A model generated the notes under the pieces. That model searched no databases, was not told where the DNA came from, and saw nothing but the letters and a program-made list of their open reading frames with translations. Below, one piece after another: positions 16,864 to 25,961 of a stretch of DNA of 64,000 bases. The translations under genes were made by a program, and so were the position numbers. The stretch spans positions 26,461 to 90,460 of the forward strand of contig CAYZBJ010000004.1 of assembly GCA_964476625.1 (NCBI GenBank), in the 5' to 3' direction. Each line of letters opens with the position of its first letter. Position 1 is the stretch's first letter. The stretch comes from JAMLIN01 sp964476625. Lineage in GTDB: Bacteria; Pseudomonadota; Gammaproteobacteria; Burkholderiales; Burkholderiaceae_E.

Positions 16864-19218
16864 ATGCTGACGTACGCGCAAAATTTCGAGGACGTTATCC
16901 TTGCTCGCCTTTTCGCGGAAAAGAGTGACGGCTTCTATATCGATATCGGCGCATGGGACCCCACGCTCCATTCGGTTACAAGACACTTTTACGACCAGGG
17001 CTGGCGTGGCATCAACGTCGAGCCGATTGCCCGTCAGCATGCGCTGTTCGTCGAGCAGCGCCCGCGCGACATCAACCTGCTCGCCGCCGTCGGCGCCACG
17101 CCGGGAACGATGCGCTTCCATGAATGTCTGGACTTGAGCTCACTATCCACGGCGGACGACGAACAAGCGACCGCTCTACGGCAATCGGGAAAGCGAGTCG
17201 AGTCATACGATGTCGACGTTGTGACCGTCATGGATCTGGCTGAATCCGCGGGTGGGCAACCTGTGGACTTCCTGAAGATCGACGTGGAGGGCTTCGAGGA
17301 TCAGGTGATTGCCGGCGGAGACTGGCAACATTTTCGCCCGCGAATCATGGTGGTCGAGGCTACGCGTCCAGCAGTCGCCATCGAAAATTGGGACGATATC
17401 GACGCGATCAGCAATTGGACTGCCTGGGAGCCGACGCTGCTCTCGAACGGATATCGGTTCGCCTACTACGACGGCTTGAGCCGATTCTATCTACGCGACG
17501 AGGACTGGGGGCTGCATCGCCGGGTTTCATTGCCTCCGTGCGTACATGACGACATCCACTATCCGGAGTTCGAGCAACTCAAGAAAGCATATGAAGAGCT
17601 GAAGGCCGACCGGCATTCGCTATCGGGCGTTGCAGAGCGGCTCGCCGCGGACCTGGAGGCGGTGCGCCTCGACCAGGCCGCCAAGCAGGAGGCGATCGAT
17701 CGCCTGAGCGAATCGACTGAGGCAGTCGAAGGGCACCAGGCGATCAGCGAATCCCTGAGATCTGCTGTTGAGGAGCTCGAACGGCAAAAGGATGCGGTCG
17801 ATGCCCTCCGCGTCAAACTGGCGACCCTGACAGCGCAGAAATTCGAGCTCGTTGCCCATCGGCGGGCCCACTCCGAAGTCCTTGCCGACTACGCCCGCCG
17901 TGAACTGGAGCGCAAGGCTCTCCTGAGCGGAGTTCCTGATGCCGCGCTTTACTGGCGCCGCCGACCGGTCCTGCCAAGCTGGGGCACCTTTCATCCACCA
18001 GCGATCCGTAGAAGTGGGATCCATGTCGCCGTCGACGCTCTCGAAATCGTGTTCGGAGTCTCGGGCGGCGTCGAAACCTACATGAAGATGCTGGTCAGCG
18101 CCCTCGTCCAGCAAGGAAGGCAGGTGACGCTGATCTGCCTGCAGAACCAGATCGGCCCGCTGCGCGAGCACTTCGGCGATTCGGTCGGATACTGGGAGAC
18201 CCGTTCGAGCAATGCGATTTCCGTAGCCATCCGGGCATCTCGATGGCTTCGACCCGCTTCGCCATTGAATATCACCGCACAATCGTCAATGGCCACGTTC
18301 TCCCGTCTTGCCGAGGACATCGGCGCCGACCTTCTTCACAGTCCGGTCCAGATCTTCTCGAGGTTCGATTTTCGGGTGCCGACAGTCCTTAATCTTCACG
18401 ATCTGCAGCATCTTCACTTTCCCGAGAATTTTCGACCGTCCGATATCGAAGCCAGGAATCACTACTACGGCCTCTCGGCAGCGCTCGCCTCGGCCATCGT
18501 CGTTTCGTCGAACTTCGTTCGGGATGATCTCATCGGGCAAATGAACGTCCCGGCGCACAAGGTCTTTACCGTACCAGTAACCTGGAACCCGATGGTCGAG
18601 GATGGTCTCGCCCAGTTCAACGCAGACGACGCGCGCATCCACTACGGACTCCCTGCTCGGTACGCACTTTTCCCCGCACAGTTCTGGCCACACAAGAACC
18701 ATGTCCGTCTCGTCGAGGCGCTGTCGATCGTACTCAAGCGACGCCCCGCAGAGGATCTTTGCCTGGTTTTCACCGGTTTTCGTGGCCACAGCGGATGGCC
18801 TGCTGTCGAGAAACGGATCGCCGAACTTGGCCTCGAGAACCGAGTCCTCTGCCTCGACTACGTTCCGGTCGAACATCTCGGGGGACTCTACAAGGCATCA
18901 CTCTTCTGTGTGATGCCATCCACCTTCGAGGCATCTAGCTATCCCGTCATCGAGGCCCAGATTCTCGGTGTCCCCGCGATGTGTTCGAACGTCACATCCT
19001 TGCCGGAATTGATGGCTGGCAACGCCGGCCTGTTATTCGATCCGTTCGACCCGGAGGACATCGCACGACAGATGATCCGATGGCTCGACGATCCGAGCGA
19101 CGCCCACGATCATGCGACGCGCGCACTCACCAAGGCCCGCCAAGAGCACAGCCTTGTCAGCTACGTCGAAGGTCTTGATCGAGTGTATCGATACTCCCTC
19201 TCATCACTCCAGGATTGA
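16864..19218 (+). CDS. FkbM methyltransferase - coiled coil - GT4 glycosyltransferase fusion
   Basis: 784 residues in three parts. Residues ~1-220 are an FkbM methyltransferase (MLTYAQNFEDVILARLF, FYIDIGAWDPTLHSVT as SAM motif I, DFLKIDVEGFEDQVIAGG). Residues ~235-365 are rich in heptads with Glu/Leu/Ala/Arg (EQLKKAYEELKADRHSL and onwards) and read as a long coiled coil. Residues ~385-780 are a GT-B glycosyltransferase of GT4 type (GVSGGVETYMKMLV; FPAQFWPHKNHVRLVEAL; MPSTFEASSYPVIEAQ with the E-x7-E region; AGLLFDPFDPEDIA). It follows wzt by 21 bases. The layout is reminiscent of chain terminators where a coiled coil measures chain length. Confidence 0.88.
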   Translation: MLTYAQNFEDVILARLFAEKSDGFYIDIGAWDPTLHSVTRHFYDQGWRGINVEPIARQHALFVEQRPRDINLLAAVGATPGTMRFHECLDLSSLSTADDEQATALRQSGKRVESYDVDVVTVMDLAESAGGQPVDFLKIDVEGFEDQVIAGGDWQHFRPRIMVVEATRPAVAIENWDDIDAISNWTAWEPTLLSNGYRFAYYDGLSRFYLRDEDWGLHRRVSLPPCVHDDIHYPEFEQLKKAYEELKADRHSLSGVAERLAADLEAVRLDQAAKQEAIDRLSESTEAVEGHQAISESLRSAVEELERQKDAVDALRVKLATLTAQKFELVAHRRAHSEVLADYARRELERKALLSGVPDAALYWRRRPVLPSWGTFHPPAIRRSGIHVAVDALEIVFGVSGGVETYMKMLVSALVQQGRQVTLICLQNQIGPLREHFGDSVGYWETRSSNAISVAIRASRWLRPASPLNITAQSSMATFSRLAEDIGADLLHSPVQIFSRFDFRVPTVLNLHDLQHLHFPENFRPSDIEARNHYYGLSAALASAIVVSSNFVRDDLIGQMNVPAHKVFTVPVTWNPMVEDGLAQFNADDARIHYGLPARYALFPAQFWPHKNHVRLVEALSIVLKRRPAEDLCLVFTGFRGHSGWPAVEKRIAELGLENRVLCLDYVPVEHLGGLYKASLFCVMPSTFEASSYPVIEAQILGVPAMCSNVTSLPELMAGNAGLLFDPFDPEDIARQMIRWLDDPSDAHDHATRALTKARQEHSLVSYVEGLDRVYRYSLSSLQD

Positions 19219-19219
19219 A

Positions 19220-20341
19220 ATGTCCGTTCGATATCCGGTCTCCCAGCCTGTACTGCTCGGTAATGAGAAGGCCTACGCTACTGAAGCGATCGAATCCACT
19301 TGGATCTCAAGTAACGGCCCATACATCGGCCGCTTCGAGAAGGCACTTGGCGATCGCCTCGGCCTCGACGAATGTCTCGTCACCAACAACGGCACGACCG
19401 CACTCCATCTGGCATGCCTCGCCATGGGGTTGAAGCCAGGTGACGAAGTCATCGTGCCGGCCCTGACCTACGTCGCAAGCGCCAATGCAGTTTCCTATTG
19501 TGGTGCGCGGCCGGTTTTTGCGGACTGTGACCGACGGACCTGGAACGCAACGGTCGAGTCGATCTCCAGCGCATGGACCGAGAGGACAGTTGGTGTCATC
19601 GCGGTTCACCTGTATGGCCTTCCCTGCCCGATCGACAACATCGTCGGTCTCTGCCGTGAACGCGGTGCGTGGCTCGTCGAGGACTGTGCCGAGAGCTTCG
19701 GCGCCTCCGTCGAGGGAAAGCCCACCGGAGGTTTTGGCGATGCCTCGATTTTCTCGTTCTATGGCAACAAAACCATATCGACCGGAGAGGGCGGCATGGT
19801 CTGGATACGCGACCGCGACGCCAGAGATCACGCACGCATGCTGCGCGGCCAGGGGATGGACCTGAACCGTCGATACTGGCACCCGATCATCGGATATAAC
19901 TATCGAATGACTAACGTGGCCGCCGCGATCGGCTTGGCGCAGGTCGAGATGGCGGATCATCATCTGGCAGAGCGACGCCGAGTCGCAGCCCGGTATCGCG
20001 AGCAACTCCAGCCTTTGGTTGCTGCGGGTCTTCTGAGCTTGCCCGCCGAGGTTGACGGATACGTCAGCACACACTGGCTGTTCTCGGTCGTTCTCGAGCG
20101 CGGCGGATCTGAAGGTCGGGACCGCCTGATGAGGACTCTCGCCCAGGACCATGGGATCGAAACCCGGCCGTTCTTCGTGCCCATGCACCAACTGCCGATG
20201 TACGACAGTGGCGAATCCCTGCCGAATGCAGAATTTCTTGGCGCCCACGGAATGAATCTGCCGACATACAGTGGGCTTGCCGACGACGATATTGACCAGA
20301 TTTGCCGCGCCTTGGCCGACTCGATTCGCACCACTGTTTGA
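19220..20341 (+). CDS. per: GDP-perosamine synthase-like PLP aminotransferase (DegT/DnrJ/EryC1 family)
   Basis: 373 residues from ATG 19220, one base after the previous stop. It resembles RfbE/Per, which aminates GDP-4-keto-6-deoxymannose: STWISSNGPYIGRFE at the start, NNGTTALHLA, GDEVIVPALTYVASANAV, VEDCAESFGASV, the PLP lysine Lys184 in YGNKTISTGEGGMV, RYWHPIIGYNYRMTN, and RPFFVPMHQLPMY near the end. The substrate would come from Gmd, encoded at 23906. Other sugar aminotransferases of the family (WecE, VioA) are possible, but the RYWH..I.YNYRMTN stretch and the C-terminal NLPTYSGLADDDIDQIC are closest, from memory, to perosamine synthases. Confidence 0.82.
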   Translation: MSVRYPVSQPVLLGNEKAYATEAIESTWISSNGPYIGRFEKALGDRLGLDECLVTNNGTTALHLACLAMGLKPGDEVIVPALTYVASANAVSYCGARPVFADCDRRTWNATVESISSAWTERTVGVIAVHLYGLPCPIDNIVGLCRERGAWLVEDCAESFGASVEGKPTGGFGDASIFSFYGNKTISTGEGGMVWIRDRDARDHARMLRGQGMDLNRRYWHPIIGYNYRMTNVAAAIGLAQVEMADHHLAERRRVAARYREQLQPLVAAGLLSLPAEVDGYVSTHWLFSVVLERGGSEGRDRLMRTLAQDHGIETRPFFVPMHQLPMYDSGESLPNAEFLGAHGMNLPTYSGLADDDIDQICRALADSIRTTV

Positions 20342-20357
20342 CCGGACAGGACCGAAG

Positions 20358-21341
20358 ATGAACGATCTGGAACGCAGCCTGGCGTACGCCCCCTCCGGGG
20401 CGGACCTTGCGACCGTCAAATCCCTGCCGCCGGCGCGCCTCGTAAAGTTCTCGGTCGTCATTCCATCGTTCAACCAGGCTCGATTCCTCAGCCAAACCCT
20501 CGACAGCGTGTTCGAACAGGACTACCCCAACATGGAGGTATTCATTGCCGACGGCGGGTCGACGGATGGTTCGGTCGCCATCATCGAGGAGTACGCGAAG
20601 CGATATCCGGGAGTTCTGCGCTACGATTCTCGGGCGGACGGCGGACACTTTCCGGGTGTCAACAAGGGTATCGCGAACACGAGCGGCGAGGTCATCGCGT
20701 GGATCAATTCCGATGACCTGTATCTTCCCGATGCCTTCTGGAAGGTGGCCACATTCTTCCATTTCAATCGATGCGCCCTGGTCGTGTACGGACGCAACCG
20801 CTATGTCGACCGCGATCTTGCGCCGGTGACCGACTACCCGGTCGACTGGAGCCCTTTACTGAGGGAACAACGACGACGGATGATGCATTTTTGCCTGCAA
20901 CCACAACCATCGGTGTTCTTTCGACGCGAAGCTGTCACGCTATGCGGCGCCCTTGCCTCGAAAATCCTCGACTATGAGCTTTGGCTGCGTTGGCAACAGG
21001 ATTTGCAGTTTCACTTCATCGACGAGCCGCTGTCGTTATCACGCCTGCACGACGCGGCCATCACGGCCAATGCCGACGACTCATTGCTGCTCGGTATTTG
21101 CAGGACAGTACATGAGTACTATGGATGCGTACCCTTTAGCTGGGCGTACAAGTACGCCCATACAAAGATCTACGGTGCGGCATGGGCCCGTGGCGAGACG
21201 GTCACGCCCGGGCGCCGAGTCAACCTTCTCGCATGGCGAAACTTCATCTGGCTGAACCTGCGCTGGTTTCCTTCGCTTGTTGCGCGCTCCCTCTCTCGCC
21301 TGGCGAGATGGATACGTGAAGCCCGCAGGGTTTCGGCCTAG
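20358..21341 (+). CDS. Family 2 glycosyltransferase
   Basis: 327 residues from ATG 20358. GT-A core: FSVVIPSFNQARFLSQTLDS at residue ~32, IADGGSTDGSV, ADGGHFPGVNKGIANTSGE, and the metal/nucleotide motif WINSDDLYLPDAFW near residue 118. The SVFFRREAV and YELWLRW stretches are usual in this subgroup. It adds one sugar to the growing polysaccharide on the cytoplasmic face; donor and linkage cannot be read. It is one of four similar GT2 genes in the locus (also 21350, 22836 and 25958), probably by duplication. AAG-rich bases precede the ATG. The extended C-terminus (residues ~250-327) has no recognised motif. Confidence 0.88.
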   Translation: MNDLERSLAYAPSGADLATVKSLPPARLVKFSVVIPSFNQARFLSQTLDSVFEQDYPNMEVFIADGGSTDGSVAIIEEYAKRYPGVLRYDSRADGGHFPGVNKGIANTSGEVIAWINSDDLYLPDAFWKVATFFHFNRCALVVYGRNRYVDRDLAPVTDYPVDWSPLLREQRRRMMHFCLQPQPSVFFRREAVTLCGALASKILDYELWLRWQQDLQFHFIDEPLSLSRLHDAAITANADDSLLLGICRTVHEYYGCVPFSWAYKYAHTKIYGAAWARGETVTPGRRVNLLAWRNFIWLNLRWFPSLVARSLSRLARWIREARRVSA

Positions 21342-21349
21342 GTATCCCG

Positions 21350-22321
21350 ATGCAACAGAACCACACTGGCTTCACGATCGTCGTGCCTTCCTACAATCAG
21401 GGAAGGTTCATCGATGAAACCCTCGACAGCCTGATTGAGCAGAACTACCCGGATGTCGAGATCCTGGTCATCGACGGCGGCTCAACCGATGACACACGGG
21501 ATAGGCTCGCACGCCGAGGCGAAGCAATTCGATGGGTTAGTGAACCCGATGATGGTCAGTCGGATGCCATCGCGAAAGGCTTTGCGCGGGCCTCGAAACC
21601 TTGGATCACATGGCTGAATTCCGACGACGTCCAGTGCAATCGTGCGCTGTGGGCAGTCGACCAGGTCATCGCGTCCAACCCGACCGTCGATGTCGTGGTC
21701 GGGCAGGGCCACTACATGGATATCGACGGAGGCAATCCGCGACCATACCCCACTATTGAAACCGGCCCGGGTGTCGATGTCCGCAAGGAGCTCTTTGAAA
21801 AGGGCTTCCTGGCTCAGCCTTCGACCTTCTTTCGCAAAGATGCGTACGAACGTATTGGCGGTCTGGATCGGTCGCTCGGGTTTTGCATGGACTACGACTT
21901 GTGGGTGCGGTTTGCGCTCCACGAGTGTCGATTCGCTCCGTGTGCCGTCGATATCTCTGGCAATCGGTGGTACGAGACGACCAAGACGGCGGGGCAGTTA
22001 CTCGATCTTCTTGCGGAAGTCGCTGCAACCCAACGTCGTCATTTCGGCAAGGTTTCGCCATACTTCGTACAGGCGATCAGCGACAACCTGTACGCGAAGT
22101 TCCACTCGGCACACCATGGTGATACCTATCACCTCTTGTATCGGACTCTGTACTTCAAGGCCGCCTGGTCTTGGCTGAACCTGCACGCGCCGATGTATTG
22201 CGTCCGCGGCCTGCTGATGGAAACGATCGCCAAGTCGGGCCCCCTGGCCGGTGACAAAGTAACGTGGGCCGACTGGTGGCAGGGGCTTCGCAAGTTCACC
22301 AGGCAGCGGCTGAACCGATGA
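21350..22321 (+). CDS. Family 2 glycosyltransferase
   Basis: 323 residues. GT-A motifs: FTIVVPSYNQGRFIDETLDS at residues ~8-27, VIDGGSTDDTRDRL, EPDDGQSDAIAKGFARA, then WLNSDDVQCNRALW near residue 87, and LAQPSTFFRKDAYERIGGLD. It starts 8 bases after the previous GT2 and its TGA overlaps the ATG of the acetyltransferase at 22318 (ATGA), so the set is one transcript. It is the paralog closest in layout to the genes on either side. Acceptor and donor are unknown. The C-terminal ~70 residues include an amphipathic or hydrophobic stretch (TLYFKAAWSWLNLHAPMYCV) that may hold it at the membrane. Confidence 0.87.
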   Translation: MQQNHTGFTIVVPSYNQGRFIDETLDSLIEQNYPDVEILVIDGGSTDDTRDRLARRGEAIRWVSEPDDGQSDAIAKGFARASKPWITWLNSDDVQCNRALWAVDQVIASNPTVDVVVGQGHYMDIDGGNPRPYPTIETGPGVDVRKELFEKGFLAQPSTFFRKDAYERIGGLDRSLGFCMDYDLWVRFALHECRFAPCAVDISGNRWYETTKTAGQLLDLLAEVAATQRRHFGKVSPYFVQAISDNLYAKFHSAHHGDTYHLLYRTLYFKAAWSWLNLHAPMYCVRGLLMETIAKSGPLAGDKVTWADWWQGLRKFTRQRLNR

Positions 22322-22839
22322 GCCAAGGAACCGAAGCGCGCTCATCGGAACCGATCGGGTTGGTTCGTCTCCAGCCGCATGATGAGTCGGCGGTACTCGA
22401 GATGTTCAGTGAGATTGGCCGGGATCCGACATCCCGCCATTTCCACCCCCATCCATTCAATCAGGCCAATGCTGCCCGGGTATGTGCCGCCTCCGGACAT
22501 GACCTCTACTACGGACTCTGGGTGAAAGGAGCGCTGCGAGGCTACGGCATGCTTCGGGGTTGGGATGAGGGATTCGAAGTGCCAAGCCTGGGCATCTGGG
22601 TATCACCCGTGTTACGGGGCAGTGGTGCCGCAAGAGCATTGATGTCATTCCTGCATGTCTCCGCCCGACTGTCAGGGTCGCCACGGATTCGACTCAAGGT
22701 CTATCCGGACAATATCGCAGCGCTGACCCTGTACCGGTCGCTGGGCTACCAGTTCCGGTCTCAACCAGAGATCGATGGCCAGTTGCTCGGCACACTTGAA
22801 TTGGGGCCTGAATCGAATCGAGCATCCGAAGTATCGTGA
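22318..22839 (+). CDS. GNAT family N-acetyltransferase, possibly sugar-modifying
   Basis: 173 residues from ATG 22318. It shows GNAT features: IGLVRLQPHDESAVLEMF at the start, LGIWVSPVLRGSGAARALMSFL as the acetyl-CoA pyrophosphate loop (R-G-S-G-A-A near residue 100), then IRLKVYPDNIAALTLYRSLGY, the usual final strand and helix. It sits between two glycosyltransferases with overlapping stops and starts, so it belongs to the polysaccharide pathway. A likely job is N-acetylation of the 4-amino sugar made by the perosamine-synthase-like enzyme at 19220; this is inference from context. Acetylation of another amine in the pathway cannot be excluded. Confidence 0.8.
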   Translation: MSQGTEARSSEPIGLVRLQPHDESAVLEMFSEIGRDPTSRHFHPHPFNQANAARVCAASGHDLYYGLWVKGALRGYGMLRGWDEGFEVPSLGIWVSPVLRGSGAARALMSFLHVSARLSGSPRIRLKVYPDNIAALTLYRSLGYQFRSQPEIDGQLLGTLELGPESNRASEVS

Positions 22840-23744
22840 AATCCGAGCGACTGAAGCAATGGCTCAGGCGAGCCATCGGATTCCGGCTTGGCCAGTTCCG
22901 GATGTATCAACCGAGAACCCTTGCGCTTCCACCACGCTACAGTGAGCCTCCACAAAGCACTGGAAGCCTGACGATTTCGATCGTAACCCCGGTTTTCAAT
23001 CAAGTGGAATACATCAGCCAAACGATTGACAGTGTCTTTGGGCAAAATTATCCGGCACTCCAGTACATCGTCATGGATGGTGGCTCTACTGATGGAACCG
23101 CCGAAAGAATCGACGTCGTCCGAGATCAATTACATCATTTTCACAGCGGTCCGGATAGCGGACAGACCGCGGCGATAAACGCCGGCATGAAACACGCAAC
23201 AGGCGAAATACTCGCCTGGATCAATGGCGACGACATCATATTGCCTGGCGCACTGGATTACGTAGCGGCCTTCTTCGAAGCCAATCCGGAAATCGATGCC
23301 ATATATGGGCACCGGATCGTAATCGACGAAGATGGTCGCGATATCGGCCGGTGGGTCCTGCCCCCGCATTCCGATGACATTCTGGATTGGGCGGACTTCG
23401 TCCCGCAGGAAACCCTCTACTGGCGACGATCGGCATGGCAGCGCATCGGCGCACAACTCGACGAATCCTATACGTTCGCGATGGACTGGGACCTGCTGAT
23501 CAGGCTGCGAGAAACAGGAGCCCGCTTTTCACGCGTACCTCGCTACCTCGGCGGCTTCCGGGCACATTCCGCGCAAAAGACCAGTGCGGAATTGGAGACA
23601 ACCGGCCGGCGAGAAATGGCCCGAATATATCAACGCACCCTTGGCCGTGTACCCACACCAGCGGAACGCGCCCGCCGCTTGGCCCCATACATCGCCAGGC
23701 ACGCCGTCCTGCAACGGGCCGACCGTCTCTTCGGCTTGTACTAG
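22836..23744 (+). CDS. Family 2 glycosyltransferase
   Basis: 302 residues from GTG 22836, overlapping the acetyltransferase stop. Motifs: LTISIVTPVFNQVEYISQTI at residue ~46, IVMDGGSTDGTAERI, SGPDSGQTAAINAGMKHATG, and WINGDDIILPGALDY near residue 128, where Gly replaces the Ser of the N-S-D-D seen in its paralogs. FVPQETLYWRRSAWQRIG and FAMDWDLLIRLRETGARF follow. It carries an N-terminal basic extension (KSERLKQWLRRAIGFRLGQF) that may bind the membrane surface. It is the last gene of the 13061-23744 run; the 161 bases after it before gmd contain a possible promoter. Confidence 0.87.
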   Translation: MKSERLKQWLRRAIGFRLGQFRMYQPRTLALPPRYSEPPQSTGSLTISIVTPVFNQVEYISQTIDSVFGQNYPALQYIVMDGGSTDGTAERIDVVRDQLHHFHSGPDSGQTAAINAGMKHATGEILAWINGDDIILPGALDYVAAFFEANPEIDAIYGHRIVIDEDGRDIGRWVLPPHSDDILDWADFVPQETLYWRRSAWQRIGAQLDESYTFAMDWDLLIRLRETGARFSRVPRYLGGFRAHSAQKTSAELETTGRREMARIYQRTLGRVPTPAERARRLAPYIARHAVLQRADRLFGLY

Positions 23745-23787
23745 AAATCCGCTCGGCGGTTCGCCGGCTTCACCCCTCCCGAAACGG

Positions 23788-23793
23788 TATAAT
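23788..23793 (+). promoter_or_regulatory. Possible -10 box upstream of gmd
   Basis: A perfect TATAAT occurs in the 161-base gap before gmd, 113 bases upstream of its ATG. No good -35 hexamer stands at 16-18 bases (the nearest candidate, TTCACC, is only 13 bases away), and there is no extended -10 TG. It could start the gmd-to-wbpM transcript, but support is limited. Confidence 0.3.
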
Positions 23794-23905
23794 TCGGTCC
23801 TGCTTCGAGTGTCGATACTGATCGTATGCGGTCGGTGAGTTGTAATGATCCGATCGACCAATGCGGGCCGTCGTATATGTACCCGCCCCCGATTCAAGGA
23901 ATCCC

Positions 23906-24988
23906 ATGAAACGAGCCCTGATCACCGGCGTCACCGGCCAGGACGGCGCCTATCTCGCCGAACTCCTGCTGGAGAAAGGCTACGAAGTCCACGGCCTGAA
24001 GCGCCGTGCGTCGCTCTTCAACACCGACCGGATCGACCATCTCTACCAGGATCCCCACGTCGATGACCGGCGCTTCATCCTGCACTACGGCGACCTGACC
24101 GACTCGACGAACCTGATTCGGGTGGTCCAGGAGGTCCAGCCCGACGAGATCTACAACCTCGCGGCGCAAAGCCATGTGCAGGTGAGCTTCGAGTCGCCCG
24201 AATACACCGCCAACTCCGATGCGCTCGGCACCCTGCGCCTGCTCGAGGCGATCCGCATCCTCGGCATGGAGAAGAAAACCCGCTTCTACCAGGCCAGCAC
24301 CAGCGAGCTCTACGGCAAGGTCCAGGAGATCCCCCAGACCGAGAAGACGCCGTTCTATCCGCGCAGCCCCTATGCGGTCGCCAAGCTCTATGCCTACTGG
24401 ATCACGGTGAACTACCGCGAGGCCTACGGCATGTACGCCTGCAACGGCACCCTGTTCAACCACGAGAGTCCGCTGCGCGGCGAGACCTTCGTCACCCGCA
24501 AGATCACCCGGGCGATGGCGCGGATCAAGCTCGGGCTGCAAAAGGACCTCTACCTGGGCAACCTGGATGCCAAGCGCGACTGGGGCCATGCCCGCGACTA
24601 TGTCGAGATGCAGTGGCTGATGCTGCAGCAGGATGTCCCCGACGATTACGTCATCGCCACCGGCAAGCAGTTCTCGGTACGACAGTTCGTGGAACTCTCG
24701 GCGAAAGAGCTCGGCATGACGATCGAATGGCGCGGCAGCGGCGTCGACGAGAAGGGCTACGACGCGGCCGGCAACTGTATCGTTGCGGTCGACCCGCGGT
24801 ACTTCCGCCCCACCGAGGTCGAGACCCTGCTCGGCGACCCCACCAAGGCCCGCGAGAAGCTCGGCTGGACGCCGAGGGTCTCCTTCGAGGAACTGGTCGC
24901 CGAGATGGTTCGCGAGGATCTCAAGACCGCCGAGCGCGACGAACTCGTCAAGCGTCACGGCTTCACCACCTACGACTACAACGAGTGA
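23906..24988 (+). CDS. gmd: GDP-mannose 4,6-dehydratase
   Basis: 360 residues from ATG 23906, with AAGGA at good spacing. An in-frame upstream start at 23861 is less likely, because the Rossmann fold begins at once with MKRALITGVTGQDGAYLAEL. Gmd converts GDP-D-mannose to GDP-4-keto-6-deoxymannose, the branch point for GDP-L-fucose (fcl, next gene) and GDP-perosamine (aminotransferase at 19220). Seen: NADP loop GVTGQDG, QSHVQVSFESPEYTA, catalytic Tyr/Lys in SPYAVAKLYAYW, and LFNHESPLRGETFVTRKITR. The length is normal. fcl starts 10 bases downstream. Confidence 0.97.
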   Translation: MKRALITGVTGQDGAYLAELLLEKGYEVHGLKRRASLFNTDRIDHLYQDPHVDDRRFILHYGDLTDSTNLIRVVQEVQPDEIYNLAAQSHVQVSFESPEYTANSDALGTLRLLEAIRILGMEKKTRFYQASTSELYGKVQEIPQTEKTPFYPRSPYAVAKLYAYWITVNYREAYGMYACNGTLFNHESPLRGETFVTRKITRAMARIKLGLQKDLYLGNLDAKRDWGHARDYVEMQWLMLQQDVPDDYVIATGKQFSVRQFVELSAKELGMTIEWRGSGVDEKGYDAAGNCIVAVDPRYFRPTEVETLLGDPTKAREKLGWTPRVSFEELVAEMVREDLKTAERDELVKRHGFTTYDYNE

Positions 24989-24998
24989 GCGTCGGATC

Positions 24999-25961
24999 GT
25001 GACCACCACTGCTACCGGTCCGCTTCACAAGGACGCGCCGATCTATGTCGCCGGTCATCGCGGCATGGTCGGCTCGGCCATCGTGCGCCGTCTCACGGCG
25101 GGTGGCTACACCAACATCCTCGCGCGCAGCCGCCAGGAGCTCGACCTGCTCGATGCCAGCGCGGTGGCGGCATTCCTCGCCGCCGAGCGGCCGGCCTACA
25201 TCTTCGATGCGGCAGCGAAGGTCGGCGGCATCCATGCGAACAATGCCTACCGCGGCGAGTTCCTCTACCAGAATCTCGCGATCCAGACCAACCTGGTGCA
25301 CGGGGCGATGCTGGCCGGGGTGCGGCGCATGCTGTTCCTGGGGTCGTCATGCATCTATCCGCGCGACTGCCCGCAGCCGATCCGCGAGGACTACCTGCTG
25401 ACCGGTCCGCTCGAGCAGACCAACGAGCCCTACGCGATCGCCAAGATCGCCGGGATCAAGCTCTGCGATGCCTACAACAGCCAGTACGGCACGCAGTACG
25501 TCTCGGCGATGCCGACCAATCTCTACGGGCCCTTCGACAACTACGACCTGCAGAACAGCCATGTGCTGCCGGCCCTGATCCGCAAGGTCCACGAGGCGAA
25601 GCTGGCCGGTGAACCGAGCCTGACCGTCTGGGGTACGGGCTCGCCCCGGCGCGAGTTCATGCATGTCGACGACATGGCCGACGCCTGCCTCTTCCTGATG
25701 GAGTCCGGCGTCGAATCGGGCCTGTTCAATATCGGCGTCGGCGAGGATCTCTCGATCCGGGAGCTCGCCGAGCTGGTCATGGAAATCGTCGGCTTCGAGG
25801 GCGAGATCCGCTTCGATACCAGCAAGCCCGATGGAACTCCACGTAAGCTGCTGTCCGTGGACCGCATCAATGCACTCGGCTGGAAGGCCCGCATCGGCCT
25901 GGCCGACGGCATCGCGCAGACTTATCGCAGCTTCCTCGCAGGCGAGGCGCGCGGCGCATGA
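24999..25961 (+). CDS. fcl: GDP-L-fucose synthase
   Basis: 320 residues from GTG 24999; the longer open frame to 24783 lies inside gmd. This bifunctional epimerase-reductase turns GDP-4-keto-6-deoxymannose into GDP-L-fucose with NADPH. Seen: IYVAGHRGMVGSAIVRRL (nucleotide loop), FDAAAKVGGIHANN, LFLGSSCIYPRDCPQPI, catalytic pair in EPYAIAKIAGIKLCDAYN, and PTNLYGPFDNYDLQNSHVLP. Full length for WcaG/Fcl. Its stop overlaps the ATG of the next glycosyltransferase. Together with gmd it supplies fucose; the same keto intermediate would be shared with the perosamine branch. Confidence 0.97.
   Translation: MTTTATGPLHKDAPIYVAGHRGMVGSAIVRRLTAGGYTNILARSRQELDLLDASAVAAFLAAERPAYIFDAAAKVGGIHANNAYRGEFLYQNLAIQTNLVHGAMLAGVRRMLFLGSSCIYPRDCPQPIREDYLLTGPLEQTNEPYAIAKIAGIKLCDAYNSQYGTQYVSAMPTNLYGPFDNYDLQNSHVLPALIRKVHEAKLAGEPSLTVWGTGSPRREFMHVDDMADACLFLMESGVESGLFNIGVGEDLSIRELAELVMEIVGFEGEIRFDTSKPDGTPRKLLSVDRINALGWKARIGLADGIAQTYRSFLAGEARGA

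Noticed and set aside
23894..25009. 371-residue - strand open frame opposite gmd
   Set aside because: Exact mirror of gmd codons; no independent signal.
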